Shown here piece by piece: positions 1-8,548 of a stretch of DNA of 64,000 bases; position 1 is the stretch's first letter; the number at the start of each line of letters is the position of its first letter. The notes under the pieces were generated by a model. The model was not told the origin of the DNA. It saw only the letters and a list, made by a program, of their open reading frames with translations, and did not search any database. Source of the stretch: Halomonas sp. SpR8 (lineage in GTDB: Bacteria; Pseudomonadota; Gammaproteobacteria; Pseudomonadales; Halomonadaceae); NCBI RefSeq assembly GCF_031010195.1, contig NZ_JAUAMC010000009.1:1-64000 (forward strand), written 5' to 3'. A program made the translations under genes and the position numbers.

Positions 1-2
1 TT

Positions 3-2426
3 AATGCAGACGGCACCATCACCACCAGTGACGTTGGCAACACCGGTGAAGACACGGTTCACGACGCGATTGACTCGGTGAACACCGCTGCCAACGCGGG
101 CTGGAACGTGACGGATGCGAATGGCAACGACGCCAACATCGGGCCGAACGGTGACGTCGCGTTCACCGGCGACAGCAATATCGGCGTGGCGCAGACCGGT
201 ATCGACGACGACGGCGAAGTTGAGATTACCCTGAACCGTGATCTTGATCTGGACAGCGTCAACACTGGAGACAGTGTGTTAGATACGGATGGTCTAGTAG
301 TAAACGACAACACCGGTAATCCAACCGCCACCACCACGGTAGAAGCAGGCACGATCACCGTCGCCGCCAACCCGGCTACGGGCACGGCTAATGAAATCGT
401 CATCGACGCTAATGGCGGTACCATCGGTGGCTTGACGAACCGTGATCTCGACGGCAACGACTTCGCACAAGCGGGTCGAGCCGCCACCGAAGAGCAGTTG
501 GACCTGGTGAACACCACGGCTAGCGCGGGTTGGAACGTCACCGATGCCGACGGTAATGCGGCCAACATCGGCCCGAACGGTGACGTCGCGTTCACCGGCG
601 ATAGCAATATCGGCGTGGCGCAGACCGGTATCGATGATAATGGCGAGGTTGAGATTACCCTGAACCGTGATCTCGATCTGGACAGCGTCACCACAGGCAA
701 CACCTTGGTGAATAACGCTGGTCTCGCCGTTGACGACGGTGAGGGTAACCTCACAACGGTCACCAACGACGGCCTGACCATTGCTGATGGCCCGAGCATC
801 ACCGCCAGCGGCGGCATTGATGCAGGTGGTATGGGTATCGCTAACGTGGATGATGGCGAGCTAAGTGAAAATAGTGCCGATGCTATTAATGGCTCTCAGC
901 TCTACGCCACCAATCAATGGATCGAAAACCTGCAGGGTAACTTCGTCAACATTGTGGGCGACAGCAGCGATGAGTACATCAATCAAAATGGCCGTGGTAT
1001 TCGCTATGTGCGTACCAACGATGGTGACTTGGGCGTCAGCGATGCCTTTGCCCAAGCTGAGGGAGCTACAGCTGTAGGCTACGAAGCAAGCGCTAGCGCC
1101 GAACAAGCGCTGGCAATGGGCTATGAAGCGGTGGCTTCTCATCAGGGCAGCGTGGCGTTGGGAGCGGGTGCCCAGACGTCAGAAGTCGTAGGTACCTCTT
1201 CGGTTGAGATTGCCGGCCAAACCTATCAGTTTGCCGGAGCATCCCCGGTGGCTACGGTTAGCGTGGGTAATGCAGGTGCTGAGCGCACGATTACCAACGT
1301 GGCAGCAGGGCGCATTTCTGCTGAAAGTACCGATGCAGTTAACGGCAGCCAGTTGTACGCCACTAACCAAGCCGTTGATGGTCTTGATAGCCGTGTTAAC
1401 ACTGTTGAAGGCGATATCACTAATATCACCGGTGATTTAGCCAATCTGGACGAACAGAGCGTTAAGTATGACCGTAACGATGACGGTAGCGTTGATTACT
1501 CCACCATTACCTTAGAGGGCGAGGAAGGCACGACGATTTCCAACGTGGCGGCAGGTAACGTTTCTCAGGGCAGTACAGATGCGGTGAATGGCGGTCAGCT
1601 TTGGGATGTGCAGGATCAAATCACGAGTATCGAGCAAGGAGGGTCAAAATACTTCCGGGCAAACAGCGATGGTCCTGCGGCCGACTCTCGTGGAACCGAC
1701 AGCATAGCCATGGGGCCGAGTAGCGTCGCTGAGGGTGACCGTAGTGTTGCTTCTGGCGTCGGTGCTCAGGCAGAAGCAGAGGGCAGTGTGGCCTTGGGTG
1801 CTGACTCAGTTGCTGATCGTGAGGGGATGAACGGTGAGCGTGAGCGATTCTCCAACGAAGCGGTTGCTTCTACCCAAGGTGCTGTTTCCGTGGGTAGTGA
1901 AGGCGGCGAGCGTCAAATCACTAACGTGGCGGGCGGTACCCAAGAAACCGATGCGGTTAACGTTCGTCAGCTTGATGCGGTACAGCAGGGCGCTGTGAAC
2001 TATGCACGTGATGACGAAGGTAACGTGGATTACAGCACCGTTACATTACGCGGCGAAGAGGGAACTACCATCAGTAACGTAGCACCTGGTGTGAATGCGA
2101 CTGATGCCGTCAACGTTGGACAAATGCAAGAACTTAACCAGCGTTTCGCTAATGAAATCAATAATGTTCATGGACGTATTAGTGACGTTGAGCGTGATGC
2201 AAACGCCGGTTCAGCCAGTGCTATCGCGGCCTCCACTGTGCCTCAAGCATGGATGCCAGGCAAAAGCATGGTAGGTGTGGGTGCAGGTACCTACGGCGGA
2301 GAATCCGCTGTGTCAGTAGGGGTGTCGCGCTTGTCCGATAATGGCCGTTGGATTCTCCAGGGTAAGGTCACTGGTGATTCGCAAGAAAACTTTGGGGCCG
2401 GCCTTGGCGTTGGCTGGCACTGGTAA
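3..2426 (+). CDS. Trimeric autotransporter adhesin (YadA-like), C-terminal part; 5' end outside window
   Basis: Surface adhesin of the type Vc family that exports its own passenger through a trimeric outer-membrane barrel. The frame is open from base 3, so the first 807 residues visible here are only the C-terminal part. They show Asp/Asn/Gly/Thr-rich stalk repeats, YadA head-type repeats (AxAxG-like, around 330-400 and 545-590), five neck motifs of the type NVAxGxxxxxTDAVN, a short coiled coil and a membrane anchor of about 70 residues ending in Trp (GVGWHW). The ending with an aromatic residue is the usual outer-membrane insertion signal. The next gene starts 11 bp downstream and encodes a lipoprotein of the type that partners such adhesins. 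Two 183-bp stretches near the start are near duplicates. Family assignment is secure; the ligand is not predictable. Confidence 0.93.
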   Translation, partial: NADGTITTSDVGNTGEDTVHDAIDSVNTAANAGWNVTDANGNDANIGPNGDVAFTGDSNIGVAQTGIDDDGEVEITLNRDLDLDSVNTGDSVLDTDGLVVNDNTGNPTATTTVEAGTITVAANPATGTANEIVIDANGGTIGGLTNRDLDGNDFAQAGRAATEEQLDLVNTTASAGWNVTDADGNAANIGPNGDVAFTGDSNIGVAQTGIDDNGEVEITLNRDLDLDSVTTGNTLVNNAGLAVDDGEGNLTTVTNDGLTIADGPSITASGGIDAGGMGIANVDDGELSENSADAINGSQLYATNQWIENLQGNFVNIVGDSSDEYINQNGRGIRYVRTNDGDLGVSDAFAQAEGATAVGYEASASAEQALAMGYEAVASHQGSVALGAGAQTSEVVGTSSVEIAGQTYQFAGASPVATVSVGNAGAERTITNVAAGRISAESTDAVNGSQLYATNQAVDGLDSRVNTVEGDITNITGDLANLDEQSVKYDRNDDGSVDYSTITLEGEEGTTISNVAAGNVSQGSTDAVNGGQLWDVQDQITSIEQGGSKYFRANSDGPAADSRGTDSIAMGPSSVAEGDRSVASGVGAQAEAEGSVALGADSVADREGMNGERERFSNEAVASTQGAVSVGSEGGERQITNVAGGTQETDAVNVRQLDAVQQGAVNYARDDEGNVDYSTVTLRGEEGTTISNVAPGVNATDAVNVGQMQELNQRFANEINNVHGRISDVERDANAGSASAIAASTVPQAWMPGKSMVGVGAGTYGGESAVSVGVSRLSDNGRWILQGKVTGDSQENFGAGLGVGWHW
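78..689 (+). repeat. Two near-identical 183-bp coding repeats in the adhesin stalk
   Basis: Bases 78-260 and 507-689 encode almost the same 61 residues (starting VNT, ending LDLDSV) and lie exactly 429 bp apart. The middle of the unit (AFTGDSNIGVAQTGID) is nearly unchanged at DNA level, while the edges differ mostly at third positions. This fits a duplicated stalk module homogenised by recombination. Confidence 0.85.
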
Positions 2427-2437
2427 GGGAAAATATT

Positions 2438-3265
2438 ATGAATAATCTACATATTAGCGTTAAGGCGGCCCTAGGGGCCGCCAGCATGGCTGCCGTGCTT
2501 ACAGTGTCAGGCTGTGCAAGTCCACCTAACAACGACCGAACAGAGCTGCGCGATGCGGAAGATGGTTTCCCCGCTCTTGATGAAAACTGGCATGCGGGTG
2601 GGCAGTTTGTGAATCCTGAGGACGTGTTGCGTATTACGGAAGGGCAAACCAAGGATCAAGTGCGTCAGCTGATAGGAAATCCGCATTTTACTGAAGGGTT
2701 CTTTGGTGTTCAGGAATGGAACTACGTTTTTAATCTCTATACAGGGGTTGGGAACGACTACATTACCTGCCAATATCAAGTGCACTTTAACGATGATATG
2801 GCGCTGGAAAGCACTCGTTGGCGAGATGCGCAGTGCCCATCATTATTGGCACCTATCGAGGTAGAGGAAATTGCACAAGAGCCACGGCAAGAAAAGTTGA
2901 CGCTCTCAGGTGATGTGCTGTTCGATTTTGATAGCGACCAACTGTCGCTGGAAGGTCAGCGTGCGCTTGCAAGAGTTGCGCAGACAGCCAATAGCGATTA
3001 CGCGGTGCCTAGTCTGTTTGTGGTTGGCTATACAGACCGTTTTGGTAGCGAGAAATACAATGCGGGTTTGTCGCAATCAAGAGCTGAAGCGGCAGGTGCC
3101 TACCTTAGCAGTCAAGGTATTGATAGTGGCGATATAACCATGGCGGGAAGAGGTGAGGCAGACCCCGTAGTGGAGTGTCCAGGAGCGGTAGCAACTCCAA
3201 GCGTTAAGGCGTGTTTAAAACCCAACCGCCGGGTAGAATTCACTATTACTGAAAGCGTGCTTTAA
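2438..3265 (+). CDS. tpgA: TpgA-like lipoprotein: BamE/SmpA-OmlA domain plus OmpA peptidoglycan-binding domain
   Basis: Predicted outer-membrane lipoprotein of 275 residues that would anchor the adjacent trimeric autotransporter to peptidoglycan. A signal peptide ends in a lipobox VSGC with Cys26 as the lipidated residue. Residues about 55-130 look like a BamE/SmpA-OmlA domain (TKDQVRQLIGNPHF), and residues about 150-270 are an OmpA C-terminal domain (LFDFDSDQLS, GYTDRFGSEKYNAGLSQSRA, PNRRVEF). This two-domain order and the position directly after a trimeric autotransporter match TpgA, the partner of AtaA described in Acinetobacter Tol 5. The gene starts 11 bp after the adhesin stop and is followed by a terminator, so the pair is probably one operon. 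The role is inferred from architecture and context. Confidence 0.85.
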   Translation: MNNLHISVKAALGAASMAAVLTVSGCASPPNNDRTELRDAEDGFPALDENWHAGGQFVNPEDVLRITEGQTKDQVRQLIGNPHFTEGFFGVQEWNYVFNLYTGVGNDYITCQYQVHFNDDMALESTRWRDAQCPSLLAPIEVEEIAQEPRQEKLTLSGDVLFDFDSDQLSLEGQRALARVAQTANSDYAVPSLFVVGYTDRFGSEKYNAGLSQSRAEAAGAYLSSQGIDSGDITMAGRGEADPVVECPGAVATPSVKACLKPNRRVEFTITESVL

Positions 3266-3297
3266 ATACTGACCGCACTTGTTAGTTAATCGCCGTT

Positions 3298-3327
3298 GGG
3301 GGCTGTTTTCTGTAGCCCCTATTTTTA
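3298..3327 (+). terminator. Rho-independent terminator after the adhesin/tpgA operon
   Basis: Stem GGGGCT/AGCCCC with a 9-nt loop followed by TATTTTTAT, located 32 bp after the tpgA stop codon. Confidence 0.75.
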
Positions 3328-3354
3328 TAAACATATAGAGAGTTAAAACGTTAT

Positions 3355-3750
3355 ATGAAGTACGCAGGATATATCGCCACATTTTTCATCGCGGTTATCG
3401 TCGCCGTTGGGCTGTCAATTGTGAGTATGGGGGTATTCGCTGAGTCCTCTGAGGGTGAAGACGTTAAGCCAATTGACCAGGGGACGCTATGCGTTGCCTC
3501 AAGCGATGAGCAAGCCCTAGATTGCCCAGAAGGAGGACTATTTATGGCAAGATTGGCCATCAATAATACGGACGCACAAAATCCTCTGGTGCTCGAAAAT
3601 CGTGTGCTGAACACAATGGCGCTTTATTGCGACACGAATTTTTCGATTCAGCACACCCAAGCTGGCGTTCTATGTGTACTCACGCATCAGCGCATTGGAA
3701 CAGGTTCGGAAGAAGAGATAGATGCCGAAGAAATTGAAGGTAATTCATGA
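3355..3750 (+). CDS. Hypothetical exported or membrane-anchored protein, 131 aa
   Basis: No family recognised. Residues about 5-29 form a hydrophobic segment (ending VFAES) that could be a cleavable signal peptide or a membrane anchor. The rest is acidic, with four Cys residues (in LCVAS, DCPEG, YCDTN, LCVLT) that could pair as disulfides in the periplasm. The C-terminus is very acidic (GSEEEIDAEEIEGNS). It follows the adhesin operon terminator by 27 bp and shares direction with the next small gene. The start ATG has AGAGAG upstream. Real coding is supported by the coherent signal-plus-soluble-domain layout; function is unknown. Confidence 0.6.
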   Translation: MKYAGYIATFFIAVIVAVGLSIVSMGVFAESSEGEDVKPIDQGTLCVASSDEQALDCPEGGLFMARLAINNTDAQNPLVLENRVLNTMALYCDTNFSIQHTQAGVLCVLTHQRIGTGSEEEIDAEEIEGNS

Positions 3751-3812
3751 TTCGAGTAGGCACACTCAACTTGGTAAGTTAATGACTTTAGCGTTTTAAG
3801 GTAAATATTGGT

Positions 3813-4127
3813 ATGAGTAAGCAGCCTTCTACCCATCAAGAAAAGAGTCGTCATAGCGGTAAAAATGACAATAAGGATAATCTCCCAGAAAGTTCCGCCA
3901 TCAACGCGGAAGGGGGCCAAGCTACGCAGCCGACAGTGATGATTGATGGTCAAGAATACACGCTGGAAAGCCTGGGGCAGCAAGGGCGTGAACAGCTCCA
4001 AAATCTGCGTGTTACAGACCAGGAGTTACAGCGCCTTAGAGACCAGTTGGCAATTACACAGACAGCGCGAAATACATACGCATGCGAGCTTAATGACGCC
4101 ATTAAAAATGCCGCGCCGGTAAAATAA
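3813..4127 (+). CDS. Small DUF6447-like protein, 104 aa
   Basis: Hydrophilic protein with a disordered, charged first 40 residues and a C-terminal half predicted to be helical (ESLGQQGREQLQNLRVTDQE, then QRLRDQLAITQTARNTYACE). The pattern of a short IDGQEYTLESL beta-hairpin followed by a helix ending in AITQTARNTYA resembles DUF6447 proteins; this is from memory of the family and is moderate in confidence. No signal peptide, so cytoplasmic. It lies 62 bp after the exported hypothetical protein and is closed by a strong terminator at 4158-4190. Function is unknown. Confidence 0.65.
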   Translation: MSKQPSTHQEKSRHSGKNDNKDNLPESSAINAEGGQATQPTVMIDGQEYTLESLGQQGREQLQNLRVTDQELQRLRDQLAITQTARNTYACELNDAIKNAAPVK

Positions 4128-4157
4128 GCGGTTTAGAAAGTATCGGTAACCCCTTTT

Positions 4158-4190
4158 GCCCGATAGGCTAACGTCTATCGGGCATTTTCA
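4158..4190 (+). terminator. Rho-independent terminator
   Basis: Nine-bp perfect stem GCCCGATAG/CTATCGGGC with an 8-nt loop followed by ATTTTCA, 30 bp after the preceding stop. It separates the two small genes from the SEL1-repeat gene, although the latter starts only 16 bp further on. Confidence 0.8.
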
Positions 4191-4205
4191 CAGGAAACGC
4201 AGTTT

Positions 4206-5126
4206 ATGAGGATAAAACCTTGGGTGGGGCTCATGCTTTGGGTGGTCAACGCCCTCGCTTATGCTGATTATAATGCCGGCCTTGAGGAGTACAGTCATCA
4301 AAACTATGCCTCCGCTATTCATGAATGGCGAACGTCCGCCGAGCGTGGCGATGCCGAGTCACAGTTTGCGTTAGGTATGATGTACGAACGTGGGCAGGGC
4401 GTTAGCGAAAATCTTGATGAGGCTTACAAATGGTATCGCTTATCTGCCGACAACGGCATGATGGATGCACAAGTGCGCCTAGGTGAGCTTTATCTCCTAG
4501 GCGCTATTGAAGGTGAGCCTGGCGATGCTGCACGCTGGTTCGAACAAGCCGCCGAAGAGGGCAATGCCGCAGCGCAGTTTCAGCTAGGCTTGCTCTATTT
4601 GGAAGGGCAGGGCGTTGAAACGGCTCCTGATCTCGCCGCCCGGTGGTTTGAATTAGCAGCTGAGCAGGGCTTTGTTGCTGCACAAAATAACATTGGTAGT
4701 CTGTATGAAAATGGCCAAGGCGTTGAGCAAAGCTACACGCGTGCATTTGAATGGTACGAGCGAGCAGCCAAGCAAAATGATCCCTTTGCGCAAAATAATC
4801 TGGGAGCACTTTATGCCAATGGAAATGGTGTAGAGCGTAACCATGCCTGGGCTGTTTTCTGGTTTGTCATGGCAGCGAAAGGGGGGAACTCGCTTGCTCA
4901 AGAAAATATAGCGGCCAGCCTTCAGCATCTTGAAGAGAAACAGATAGCAGGTAATAACGTTAATATTCGGGCGGGTTCTAATACGGATTTTGATCGTATC
5001 GCTTCGCTGTCAAGAAGCGATTCTGTTCATGTGTTGGGAAGTACCGACGGGTGGAGTCAAGTGTACTTTGAACAGGAGGAGGGCATCCCAACATTAGGTT
5101 GGGTATCGAATACGCTTATCGAATGA
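4206..5126 (+). CDS. Exported SEL1-repeat (TPR-like) protein with C-terminal SH3b-like domain
   Basis: A 306-residue protein with a signal peptide (about residues 1-21, ending ALAYADYN). At least five SEL1/TPR-like repeats of about 36 residues follow, with the typical AQFxLGxxYxxGxGV pattern (for example AESQFALGMMYERGQGV, AAAQFQLGLLYLEGQGV and AAQNNIGSLYENGQGV). Residues about 250-306 (NVNIRAGSNTDFDRIASL to GWVSNTLIE) look like a bacterial SH3 domain. The combination suggests a periplasmic scaffold that touches peptidoglycan or envelope proteins. No catalytic motif is visible. The gene sits at the end of the adhesin region, but a terminator separates it from the genes before. Confidence 0.85.
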   Translation: MRIKPWVGLMLWVVNALAYADYNAGLEEYSHQNYASAIHEWRTSAERGDAESQFALGMMYERGQGVSENLDEAYKWYRLSADNGMMDAQVRLGELYLLGAIEGEPGDAARWFEQAAEEGNAAAQFQLGLLYLEGQGVETAPDLAARWFELAAEQGFVAAQNNIGSLYENGQGVEQSYTRAFEWYERAAKQNDPFAQNNLGALYANGNGVERNHAWAVFWFVMAAKGGNSLAQENIAASLQHLEEKQIAGNNVNIRAGSNTDFDRIASLSRSDSVHVLGSTDGWSQVYFEQEEGIPTLGWVSNTLIE

Positions 5127-5185
5127 TGCTCAGCGGCTTGGGCCGGGGATTGAGGCGTACAAGGGCGTTGGCTGTTGTTTTCCAG

Positions 5186-5935
5186 CTAAGCGTTTCCATT
5201 GCTCTCAGCGTAAGGCTCGATAGCCATCACCTCTAAGGTGGTGGCTTCGCCTTTTTGGCGAGGGCGAAACTTAACGTCCACATCACGCAGCCGAACGCCA
5301 TAAAGCCGCTTTGAGGCAGTGTCTTGCTGTTGGTAAGCGGGTCTGGGGTCTTGGCCCAGTACCTGTTCAATCAACGCGTGCAGAGTGGCGCTGTCTTGTC
5401 GTTGAGCGAGGGTGTCCAGTGCCGCGGGGTGAAAGGTGACCGCCATGAGTGACGGTGCCTGTGGCGCGAAGCCAGCCTGTGCGTCAGGCTGAGATTCAGC
5501 CCAGGGCAGGTAAGGCTTGATATCGATTATCGGCGTGCCGCTGACCAAGTCGCAGCCCTGTAACGTCAACACCACGCCTTGCTGGGTGTCGATGCCGATT
5601 AGTTTCACCAGTGACAACCCTAAACGGTTAGGCCGATGGGTGCTGCGGCTGGCAAAAACGCCGACCTTTTTATTGCCGCCCAGTCGCGGCGGCCTTACCA
5701 GCGGTGTCCAGCGATCAGGGCTTTGATGAAAAATAAAGCTCAGCCACAGGTGGCTGAAGTCTTCTAGGCCGCGCACCGCAAGTGGATTATTGTAGGGGGC
5801 GGTGAGCACTAGTCGAGCATCGGCAGCGGGGGCGAGCCCCGGCTGGCGCGGAATGCCAAACTTGTCAGGGTAATCGCTGATTACGTGACCAATGGGCGTT
5901 AGCGTAAAGTGCTCGCGGTTAGGGGCGTCATCCAT
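5186..5935 (-). CDS. trmO: tRNA (N6-threonylcarbamoyladenosine(37)-N6)-methyltransferase TrmO
   Basis: TrmO (formerly TsaA/YaeB, UPF0066) methylates t6A37 of threonine tRNAs using SAM. The 249-residue protein has the family start (TPIGHVISDYPDKFGIPRQP), the SHLWLSFIFHQ segment, and the diagnostic block VGVFASRSTHRPNRLGLSLV with PIIDIKPYLPW downstream. The frame is open for 27 more codons upstream, but the ATG at 5935 begins just before the conserved domain and matches the usual length (about 235 residues), so I chose it. It is divergent from the GNAT gene, with 101 bp between them. Confidence 0.93.
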   Translation of the reverse strand: MDDAPNREHFTLTPIGHVISDYPDKFGIPRQPGLAPAADARLVLTAPYNNPLAVRGLEDFSHLWLSFIFHQSPDRWTPLVRPPRLGGNKKVGVFASRSTHRPNRLGLSLVKLIGIDTQQGVVLTLQGCDLVSGTPIIDIKPYLPWAESQPDAQAGFAPQAPSLMAVTFHPAALDTLAQRQDSATLHALIEQVLGQDPRPAYQQQDTASKRLYGVRLRDVDVKFRPRQKGEATTLEVMAIEPYAESNGNA

Positions 5936-6036
5936 CACACTGCCTTTTGTTAGGTTTGATCCACGTCCGGTTGAAGAGCGTAGTATAAAACAGGCCGATG
6001 GCCTAAACGTTATCAATTACAGCTCAGAGGGGGCTT

Positions 6037-6567
6037 ATGACCAGTACCGCAGAGCAACCAGCGCCGGCACCCACGAGTGCGCGGGTAACGTATCGCGCTG
6101 CATTGGCACGTGATGCCGCTGATCAGGCGGAAGTGTTTTATCACGCCGTCATGCAGGGTGCAGCGACGCACTACTCGCTTTCAGAGAGGAAAGCCTGGGC
6201 TCAGGCATTACCCCGAGAGAGCAGTGCGTGGGCGGCGCGCCAGGCGCTCTATACGACGATTGTTGCCACCTGCGATGGCCGCTGTGTGGGGTTTCTGGAA
6301 ATGGATTTAGCCGCCGGACGGATTGAAACGCTTTATGTGTGGCCCTCGCTGTCTGGTCGTGGCATCGGCACGACGCTGTTGGTGCACGCCGAGCGTATCC
6401 TGCTGGAGCAGGGCGCCGGACGTGTTGAGATTGAAGTGAGTTTGGTGCTTTATGCGCGCATGCTGCGCCGCGGCTGGGAGAGCCTAGGCGAGCAGTGGGT
6501 CGAGCGCAGCGGGGAGCGACTGCTGCGCTATCGGCTGTCCAAGCCACTGAATGCTGTTGAAACTTGA
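6037..6567 (+). CDS. GNAT family N-acetyltransferase
   Basis: Acetyl-CoA-dependent acyltransferase of 176 residues. The central strand and acetyl-CoA loop are clear: CVGFLEMD, then ETLYVWPSLSGRGIGTTLL, with the Q/RxxGxG/A motif as GRGIGT. The C-terminal part (RVEIEVSLVLYARMLRRGWE) fits the last helix, with a residue pattern typical of the fold. A good AGAGGGGG ribosome site precedes the ATG. It is divergent from trmO and convergent with nadC, whose stop is 4 bp away. The substrate cannot be read from sequence. Confidence 0.85.
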   Translation: MTSTAEQPAPAPTSARVTYRAALARDAADQAEVFYHAVMQGAATHYSLSERKAWAQALPRESSAWAARQALYTTIVATCDGRCVGFLEMDLAAGRIETLYVWPSLSGRGIGTTLLVHAERILLEQGAGRVEIEVSLVLYARMLRRGWESLGEQWVERSGERLLRYRLSKPLNAVET

Positions 6568-6571
6568 TGAA

Positions 6572-7426
6572 TCACACACTGTAGCTGCGCGTAATGCGCA
6601 TCGAAAGATCAATGGAGGCGATATCTTTGGTCAGTGTGCCGCTAGAAATACAGTCAACGCCGGTGTCGGCGATGGCTTTTAGCGTTGTCGCATCGACGTT
6701 GCCTGAGGCTTCTAGCGTGGCTCGCCCGCCATTAATTTCAACGGCCACATGCAGGTCTTCAATGGCGAAATTGTCGAGCATGATAATGTCGGCTCCCGCC
6801 GCAAGCGCCTGATCCAGCTCCTCAAACGTTTCTACTTCGACCTCTACCGGTAGGTCGTTGGCTAGCTTGCGCGCCTGGGCAACCGCCGCTTGGATGCCCC
6901 CGCAGGCGGCAATGTGATTCTCTTTTATCAAAAAAGCGTCCCACAGCCCAATGCGGTGGTTGTGTCCGCCACCGCATGTGACCGCATATTTTTGCGCCAA
7001 GCGCATACCGGGTAGCGTTTTACGGGTATCCAGCAGGCGTACGCCAGTGCCTTCAATGAGATCGACGTAGGCGCGGGTAGCGGTAGCTGTCGCCGACAGC
7101 GTTTGCAGCACATTAAGCGCCGCGCGCTCGCCGGTAAGCAGGGTGCGAGCGGGGCCCTCTAGGGTCAGAAAGCACTGGCCAGCCTCAAGCTTGTCGCCAT
7201 CGGCGGCCTGCCAGCTCAGGCTGACCCGGTTATCCAGGCGGCGAAACAGTTCATCCACCCAGGCCGCGCCGCATAGCACGGCGGCTTCACGGGTAATAAT
7301 GTCGGCGGTGGCCCACTGGTGTTCAGGGATTAATTGCGCGGTAATATCACCTGGGCCAACGTCTTCTGCCAGCAGGCGAGCAGCGCTGGCACGGAGTTCT
7401 TCAGCAAGAGCGGACTGATAATGCAT
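6572..7426 (-). CDS. nadC: Nicotinate-nucleotide pyrophosphorylase (carboxylating) NadC
   Basis: Quinolinate phosphoribosyltransferase: converts quinolinate and PRPP to nicotinate mononucleotide, CO2 and PPi in de novo NAD synthesis. The 284-residue protein shows the family signature [19 protein letters not shown], then [20 protein letters not shown], the [14 protein letters not shown] strand and IMLDNF, and ends with SSGTLTK. The frame continues 43 codons upstream through a hydrophobic stretch that is not part of the family, so the ATG at 7426 is the likely start. It is divergent from ampD, with short direct repeats in the shared upstream region. Confidence 0.96.
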   Translation of the reverse strand: MHYQSALAEELRASAARLLAEDVGPGDITAQLIPEHQWATADIITREAAVLCGAAWVDELFRRLDNRVSLSWQAADGDKLEAGQCFLTLEGPARTLLTGERAALNVLQTLSATATATRAYVDLIEGTGVRLLDTRKTLPGMRLAQKYAVTCGGGHNHRIGLWDAFLIKENHIAACGGIQAAVAQARKLANDLPVEVEVETFEELDQALAAGADIIMLDNFAIEDLHVAVEINGGRATLEASGNVDATTLKAIADTGVDCISSGTLTKDIASIDLSMRITRSYSV

Positions 7427-7469
7427 GGTAGGGAATTCTCTGAGCGTTGCTAAGTGTGTCTGGCATTGT

Positions 7470-7529
7470 AGTGAAAAAACAGTAGTGAAAAACAGAAGTG
7501 AAAAACAGAAGTGAAAGAGAACAGTGAAA
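7470..7529. repeat. Five AGTGAAA copies at 13-14 bp spacing between nadC and ampD
   Basis: Copies of AGTGAAA start near 7470, 7484, 7497, 7510 and 7523, and the second and third share the full 13-bp unit AGTGAAAAACAGA. The array lies in the region upstream of both divergent genes. It could be a regulator array, phase-variable spacing or simple slippage DNA. Confidence 0.7.
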
Positions 7530-7569
7530 GTGAGTGGTAGGAGAGCGCTAATCAAAGGAGGCCTTGCGC

Positions 7570-8151
7570 GTGGAAAAACGATACGCCCCTAGCGGGTGGT
7601 GGGAAAACGCTCGGCGAGTCGTCTCACCCAATTGTGACGCTCGGCCTGACCAAGAAGTTTCACTATTGCTCATTCATGCGATCAGCTTACCCCCGGGCGA
7701 GTTTAGCGGTGATGCCATTGAAGCGCTGTTTACCAATCAGTTGGCGGTCGATGCGCATCCATTTTTTGCTGAAATTGCTCATCTGAGAGTCTCCGCGCAT
7801 CTACTCATTCGCCGCGACGGCGAGTGCGTGCAGTTTGTTGATACAGATCAGCGCGCTTGGCATGCCGGGCGGTCAAACTGGTGGGATGCCCGCCAAGCAA
7901 CGTGTCGGAAGGCGCTCAACGATTTCTCGGTAGGTATTGAGCTTGAGGGCGATGATGTAACTCCTTACACCAGGGCTCAGTATCACGCTTTAACACAGGC
8001 GGTGATGTGGCTAATGGCGCGCTATCCACAGCTCAACAGTACGCGTATAACCAGTCATGCCCACGTGGCGCCGCTGCGTAAAACGGACCCTGGCCCGGCG
8101 TTTGATTGGGCGTACTTTCAGCAGCGGCTGGTATCCTGTATTGAGCGTTAA
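7570..8151 (+). CDS. ampD: 1,6-anhydro-N-acetylmuramyl-L-alanine amidase AmpD
   Basis: Cytoplasmic zinc amidase of the muropeptide recycling pathway; it cleaves anhydroMurNAc from the peptide and so lowers the beta-lactamase inducer pool. The 193-residue protein has the N-terminal zinc His in [14 protein letters not shown], the middle block [31 protein letters not shown], and the C-terminal ligands in [23 protein letters not shown] lies at 7564, but the strong AAAGGAGG at 7554-7561 is only 2 bp from it and 8 bp from the GTG at 7570, which I therefore take as the start. It is divergent from nadC. Confidence 0.93.
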   Translation: MEKRYAPSGWWENARRVVSPNCDARPDQEVSLLLIHAISLPPGEFSGDAIEALFTNQLAVDAHPFFAEIAHLRVSAHLLIRRDGECVQFVDTDQRAWHAGRSNWWDARQATCRKALNDFSVGIELEGDDVTPYTRAQYHALTQAVMWLMARYPQLNSTRITSHAHVAPLRKTDPGPAFDWAYFQQRLVSCIER

Positions 8152-8548
8152 GAATTCATTAAGTGTTTCAGTGGCAACAGAATAAAACGGTAGTTTAATT
8201 ACAATTGATGGATCGGTAGTAGGTCTCGCTAATACTCTATAGCTTGCTTATGTTGCAGTGCAATAGTTTGTTTTCGATAGGCTTTTCCACTGCGACAGAA
8301 TTGGCAGCGTGGCGACTTTACGGTATCTTCCCCTATACAAAAGGCTAACGCTTAACAGCATCATGTAGTTTTACTACATCAATAAGCATCTAAATAAGTA
8401 CGTAGCTTGTTGAATATAGAGCTAAAACCCCTAACCGGCGTTCATTCACCGGCTGTATACTGGCGTGTGTTGGAGTTCCACACCGCCGTTCCAGGCCCTC
8501 TTGGGTAGCGGGGATTATTGTCATTTATCGTCATTCGGAGAGACCTCT
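8152..8548. other. 397-bp gene-free stretch upstream of aceE
   Basis: No credible ORF or RNA gene. It must hold the aceE promoter. I saw no PdhR-type palindrome (ATTGGTNNNACCAAT) in it, unlike the FadR-family operators elsewhere in this window. The last 14 bases include the aceE ribosome site CGGAGAGA. Confidence 0.5.

Noticed and set aside
7564..7569. TTG at 7564 as the ampD start
   Set aside because: It would leave only 2 bases after the AAAGGAGG ribosome site; the GTG at 7570 has normal spacing.
8152..8548. PdhR-type operator before aceE
   Set aside because: No ATTGGTNNNACCAAT-like palindrome could be found in this stretch.
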